DNA from: Agromyces sp. ISL-38
GTDB taxonomy: Bacteria; Actinomycetota; Actinomycetes; Actinomycetales; Microbacteriaceae
Assembly: GCF_018613935.1 (NCBI RefSeq)
Contig: NZ_JAGGPF010000015.1
Coordinates: forward strand, 1-64,000
Reading direction: 5' to 3'
DNA: 64,000 nt
Part shown: in pieces, positions 60,901 through 64,000 of the stretch
Layout of the letters: every line of letters begins with the position of its first letter
How positions within the stretch are numbered: position 1 is the first letter of the stretch
The notes under the pieces: model-generated
Database searches by the model: none
Told to the model about the DNA's origin: nothing
What the model saw: only the letters and a program-made list of their open reading frames with translations
Translations under genes and position numbers: made by a program

Positions 60901-63900
60901 ATGAGGTGAAGGTCGCCCACGGCCTGAACTGGAACGAGAACTACGGCGTCGGCGGTGCGCCCGGCGGTGCGAACTACACCTTCACGGCCGAGGGCGGCAA
61001 GCTCATCGAGTTCCGGTACACGATCGCGACCCACGTGCTCGAGATCGTCGTGACCGACCCGCCGCTCGCGGGCGCCGGGCAATCGCGGGCGCACTGGGTG
61101 AGCGAGGACACGCTCGCGTGGCCCGCGGAACTGCTCGGCGGAGCATCCGCCGACTCTGCGACCTGGACGCTCGAGCACTCGGCCGACGCCACGCTCGCAG
61201 CGGCCGAGGGTGCGGTGACCGGTGGTGGTGAGCCGATCGAGCTGACGCTCGACCCGGCCGGCCTCTCCGACGCGCAGCTTGCGAAATTCCCAGCGCTCGA
61301 GGGCTTCCTCGCCCTACGTCCGATCGGGCTCGATCGTGCTGCGGTGCAGCAGCTCCTGACCGAGCAGCTCGCGGTGTCGCAGACGACGGAAGATGCGCTC
61401 AGCGCGTTCACGGGCGTGCAGGTGCCCGGCGTGCTCGACGACCTCTACGCCGACGCCGTGGCATCCGTGCCGCTCGGCGTGAGCTGGCAGGGCGACGCCG
61501 CGAGCGCCACGCTCTGGGCGCCGACTGCTCAGGCCGTGTCGCTCGAGCGTTGGGATGCCGGCGCATCCGGTGACCCCCAGGTGATCGAGGCGACCTTCGA
61601 CGAAGCCGACGGCACGTGGAACGTCGACGGCCTCGGCGCCGGCGACGAGTACCGCTGGTCGCTCCAGGTGTTCGCACCGACCACCGGTGCCATCGAGACG
61701 AGCTCGGTCACCGACCCGTACTCCGTAGCCCTCACGACGAATTCGGTGCGCACCGTCGTCGTCGACCTCGACGACGAGTCACTGCGACCCGCCGAGTGGG
61801 AGGAGACGCCCGCGCCCGTCGTGGAGCGTGCGGTCGACCGCGCGATCTACGAACTGCACGTGCGTGACTTCTCGATCAGTGACGAGACCGTGCCCGAGGA
61901 GGAGCGCGGCACCTACCGCGCCTTCACCCGCGACTCGGCGGGCACCGCGCAACTCGAGCAGCTCGCCGAGGCCGGCATCAACACGGTGCACCTGCTGCCG
62001 ACGTTCGACATCGCCACGATCGAGGAGCGCCGCGACCAGCAGGCGACCCCGTCGTGCGACCTGGCGAGCTTCGGCCCGGCATCCGCCGAGCAGCAGGCCT
62101 GTCTCGAGTCGATCCGCGACCTCGACGGCTTCAACTGGGGCTACGACCCGTTCCACTTCCAGGCGCCCGAGGGCTCCTATGCGGTGGACCCGAACGGCGG
62201 CGCCCGCGTGAGCGAGTTCCGCGAGATGGTCGGTGCGCTGCACGCGACGGGCCTCCAGGTCGTGCTCGACGAGGTGTACAACCACACCGCGGCATCCGGC
62301 CAGGGTGAGAAGTCGGTGCTCGACAAGATCGTGCCCGGCTACTACCAGCGCCTGAACGCCGTCGGCAACGTCGAGACCTCGACGTGCTGCCAGAACGTCG
62401 CAACCGAGCACGAGGTCGCCCAGAAGCTCATGGTCGACTCCGTGGTGCTGTGGGCGAAGGAGTACAAGGTCGACGGCTTCCGCTTCGATCTCATGGGCCA
62501 CCACTCGAAGGCCAACATGCTCGCGGTGCGCGCTACGCTCGACGAGCTCACGCTCGCGGAAGACGGCGTCGACGGCTCAGCCGTGTACCTCTACGGCGAG
62601 GGCTGGAACTTCGGCGAGGTCGCGAACAACGCGCTCTTCGAGCAGGCCACGCAGGGGCAGCTCGGCGGAACGGGCATCGGCACATTCAACGACCGACTGC
62701 GTGACGCCGTGCACGGCGGCAGCCCGGTCGACGGCGCGTCGACGTTCGTGCAGGGCTACGGCACCGGCCTTGCGACCGACCCGAACGGCGACCCGATCAA
62801 CGGCACGTCCGAGCAGGCGTTCGCCGACCTCGGCCACCAGACCGATCTCGTGAAGCTCGGCCTCGCCGGCAACCTGCGTGCCTACGAGCTGACGGATGCC
62901 TCGGGCGACGTGGTGCGCGGCGACCAGCTCGACTACCGCGGATCGCCGGCCGGCTACGCCGACCAGCCCGACGAGGTCATCAACTACGTCGACGCCCACG
63001 ACAACGAGACGCTCTACGACCTCTCTGTGTTCAAACTCCCGACCGACACCCCGATGGCCGACCGCGTGCGCATGAACACGCTGTCGCTCGCGACGGTGAC
63101 CCTTTCGCAGTCGCCCTCGTTCTGGCACGCCGGCACGGAGCTCCTGCGCTCGAAGTCGCTCGACCGGAACAGCTACAACTCGGGTGACTGGTTCAACCGC
63201 ATCGACTGGACCGGTCAGGAGTCGACGTTCGGCTCGGGTCTGCCGAACGAGGCCGACAACGGCGGCAAGTGGTCGATCATGGCTCCGCTGCTCGCGAACC
63301 CGGCGCTCAAGCCGGCCGCTGCCGACATCGCCGCTGCCGAGGCATCCGCGCTCGACCTGCTGCGGGTGCGCGACGAGGTCGACCTGCTGCAGCTCGGCTC
63401 GGCGGAGCTCATCGACGAGAAGGTGTCGTTCCCGATCAGCGGACCGGATGCCACGCCGGGTCTCATCGTGATGCAGATCGACGACCTCGTGGGAGTCGAC
63501 GTCGATCCTGAGCTCGACGGCGCGCTCGTCGTGTTCAACGCATCGCCCGAGGCGATCACCGAGACGGTCGACGGGATGGCGGGCCGCGAGTTCGCGCTCG
63601 CCGACGCGCTCGCGAACGGTGCCGACCCGGTCGTGAAGGCGACGGAGTGGGATGCCGCGAGCGGCGCGCTCACCGTGCCGGCTCGCACCGCCGCAGTGCT
63701 CGTCGACGGGCAGGAGCCGCCGGAAGTGGGAACCTCGGTGGTCGCCGTGCCGAACAAGGTCTTCGCGAAGGCCGGATCCTCGGTGAAGCTCACGGGCCAG
63801 GTGACCGCCGCCGACGGGACCGACGCGGTGGGCACCCTCACCATTCTCGACGGCGACAACGCCATCGCCACGTCGCAGGTCGCGGCCGACGGCACGGGAC

Positions 63901-64000
63901 GGTTCGAGGTCAAGCTGCCGAAGCTCCGGGCCGGCATCCACGTGCTGACGGTCGCGTTCGACGGTGGCGAGGGCTATGCCGATTCGCAATCGGTGCCCAT
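57981..64000 (+). CDS. Secreted bifunctional amylopullulanase, 3' end outside window
   Basis: Open for 2,006 codons to the edge; GGGAGTCAAGG precedes the ATG. A signal peptide (to about residue 34) is followed by an X25-type starch-binding module (VGSLQSELGCPGDWDPAC). GH13 domain 1 (about 145-600, alpha-amylase) has DIITNHTAD at 282, nucleophile Asp416 (GFRIDTAKH), acid Glu450 (FGEVYD) and Asp520 (GNHDMGR). Two more X25 modules follow near 831 and 928. A CBM48-like start is near 1165, then GH13 domain 2 (pullulanase type): DEVYNHTAA, Asp1503 (GFRFDLMGH), Glu1540 (YGEGWNFG), Asp1674 (DAHDNETLYD). An Ig-like repeat starts near 1921. It degrades starch and pullulan at both linkages outside the cell. 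Confidence 0.95.
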   Translation, partial: MTQGARARRWFALVVSGALAASAIAVIPGLAAAAEEPRTFALVGSLQSELGCPGDWDPACAETELTATGTPGVFAAEFTVPAGAWEYKVAVNDTWDEAYGLNGGGDNIPLTVAGDTPVRVVFDDNLKRVGLEATGLRGAYDEASDAALVSDPVRQPGSDETFYFVMTDRFENGDATNDQGGLTGDALTTGFDPTHKGFYNGGDLAGLRSQLDYIDGLGTSAIWLTPSFKNRPVQGEGANASAGYHGYWITDFTQIDPHLGTNAELEALIAEAHAKGIKVYFDIITNHTADVIDYAEGQNSYIDTATEPYRDADGNAFDPADYADGSQPFPALDPATSFPYTPVVTPEDADLKVPAWLNDPTLYHNRGDSTWEGESVTLGDFVGLDDLMTEHPTVVNGFVDVYENWIDLGIDGFRIDTAKHVNFEFWEQWSTQVLDYAHAAGKPDFFMFGEVYDADPVKLSPYVRNSDMNSVLDFTFQSQAVSFAAGNSAKGLQSLFAGDDYYTTPDSSATALPTFLGNHDMGRVGYFLNSTAEPLQRDELAHELMFLTRGQPVVYYGDEQGFAGIGGDQSARQTLFPTQVTEFQNQPLVTGETFGTGEHFATDAPLYEHIAALTTLREAHPALETGAQLERYVDSGAGVYAFSRVDRTEKTEYLVALNNSNAAKTVDVPTLTEGGAFQVLYGDGTAATADAAGLASVTVPALGAVVWKADRTVSAPDAASAISVSVPVAGAGVTGVSPVAADVDDATWQETSFAWRVAGSADWHALGTAEDTSPRVFHDTAGLAKGTLLEYRAVSTDAAGHRSAASTYASVGNAVNLVEEDNPEPPIELVTVPGSHNSEMGCAGDWTPGCDAAKLTLRADGIYAGTFDLPAGDYEYKVALNGSWDVNYGANGEQNGPNVSYSHTGGPITFYWNPNTKVVSSTAEGPTVTLPGSFQSEVGCPGDWQPECLASLMQDGDKDGVYTWSTSSIPDGSYEVKVAHGLNWNENYGVGGAPGGANYTFTAEGGKLIEFRYTIATHVLEIVVTDPPLAGAGQSRAHWVSEDTLAWPAELLGGASADSATWTLEHSADATLAAAEGAVTGGGEPIELTLDPAGLSDAQLAKFPALEGFLALRPIGLDRAAVQQLLTEQLAVSQTTEDALSAFTGVQVPGVLDDLYADAVASVPLGVSWQGDAASATLWAPTAQAVSLERWDAGASGDPQVIEATFDEADGTWNVDGLGAGDEYRWSLQVFAPTTGAIETSSVTDPYSVALTTNSVRTVVVDLDDESLRPAEWEETPAPVVERAVDRAIYELHVRDFSISDETVPEEERGTYRAFTRDSAGTAQLEQLAEAGINTVHLLPTFDIATIEERRDQQATPSCDLASFGPASAEQQACLESIRDLDGFNWGYDPFHFQAPEGSYAVDPNGGARVSEFREMVGALHATGLQVVLDEVYNHTAASGQGEKSVLDKIVPGYYQRLNAVGNVETSTCCQNVATEHEVAQKLMVDSVVLWAKEYKVDGFRFDLMGHHSKANMLAVRATLDELTLAEDGVDGSAVYLYGEGWNFGEVANNALFEQATQGQLGGTGIGTFNDRLRDAVHGGSPVDGASTFVQGYGTGLATDPNGDPINGTSEQAFADLGHQTDLVKLGLAGNLRAYELTDASGDVVRGDQLDYRGSPAGYADQPDEVINYVDAHDNETLYDLSVFKLPTDTPMADRVRMNTLSLATVTLSQSPSFWHAGTELLRSKSLDRNSYNSGDWFNRIDWTGQESTFGSGLPNEADNGGKWSIMAPLLANPALKPAAADIAAAEASALDLLRVRDEVDLLQLGSAELIDEKVSFPISGPDATPGLIVMQIDDLVGVDVDPELDGALVVFNASPEAITETVDGMAGREFALADALANGADPVVKATEWDAASGALTVPARTAAVLVDGQEPPEVGTSVVAVPNKVFAKAGSSVKLTGQVTAADGTDAVGTLTILDGDNAIATSQVAADGTGRFEVKLPKLRAGIHVLTVAFDGGEGYADSQSVP

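Overview
The window is about 64 kb of very GC-rich chromosome from an actinobacterium, most probably the family Microbacteriaceae. Several things point there: GTG and TTG starts, heavy use of GGATGCC/GGCATCC, three paralogues of a small family I recall as typical of Microbacteriaceae (DUF7882), a Ku plus three-domain LigD pair, a short archaeal-type AspRS, the 32-residue ribosomal protein bS22, and palindromic GGGTT-TCGAGACG...CTC-AACCC repeats. Genus cannot be decided from the sequence. All gene calls are by reading; no database was searched.

Layout. 1-1032: 5' part of a secreted DUF3494 protein with a collagen-like tail running off the left edge. 1255-3100: small acidic protein, methyltransferase, lipoprotein. 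3180-6771: divergent ku and ligD (NHEJ). 6827-13297: accessory and stress-type genes (three DUF7882 paralogues, topoisomerase IB, a GS39-like SDR, small stress proteins, a zinc alcohol dehydrogenase and the 3' scrap of a sugar ABC permease). 13427-16543: a five-gene overlapping operon (DUF6766, lipoprotein, atypical Nramp, two PRC-barrel proteins). 16823-21287: tRNA-Arg and small metabolic or membrane genes. 21353-28013: amine-use locus (IclR regulator, two APC permeases, copper amine oxidase). 28134-35963: regulator, upp, TetR-tadA, CDF transporter, proC, GH20 hexosaminidase, and a GIY-YIG gene between repeat clusters. 36010-41224: ABC exporter and a Trk potassium system with a divergent ArsR gene. 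41269-46773: DUF1772, acetyltransferase, bS22, glutaredoxin, FAD-Rieske protein, formylglycine-generating-type enzyme, CPA1 antiporter. 46813-51435: a WXG100/T7SS-type cassette between perfect 270-bp direct repeats of the aspS 3' end. 51170-57419: aspS, then a cytochrome c maturation system II operon (phosphatase, TlpA, CcdA, ResB, CcsB). 57981-64000: a giant secreted amylopullulanase, cut by the right edge.

Three patterns cut across genes. (1) At about a dozen genes a TANNNT -10 box ends 6-7 nt before the start codon, which predicts leaderless mRNAs; proC and the CDF gene share one palindromic box. (2) Short palindromic repeats flank the GIY-YIG gene and also lie in frame inside GH20 and apparently inside LigD, suggesting an active or recently active dispersed element. 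(3) The T7SS-type cassette has the scars of a recent recombination event: identical aspS tails on both sides and an orphan, mainly synonymously diverged Rieske fragment at one junction.
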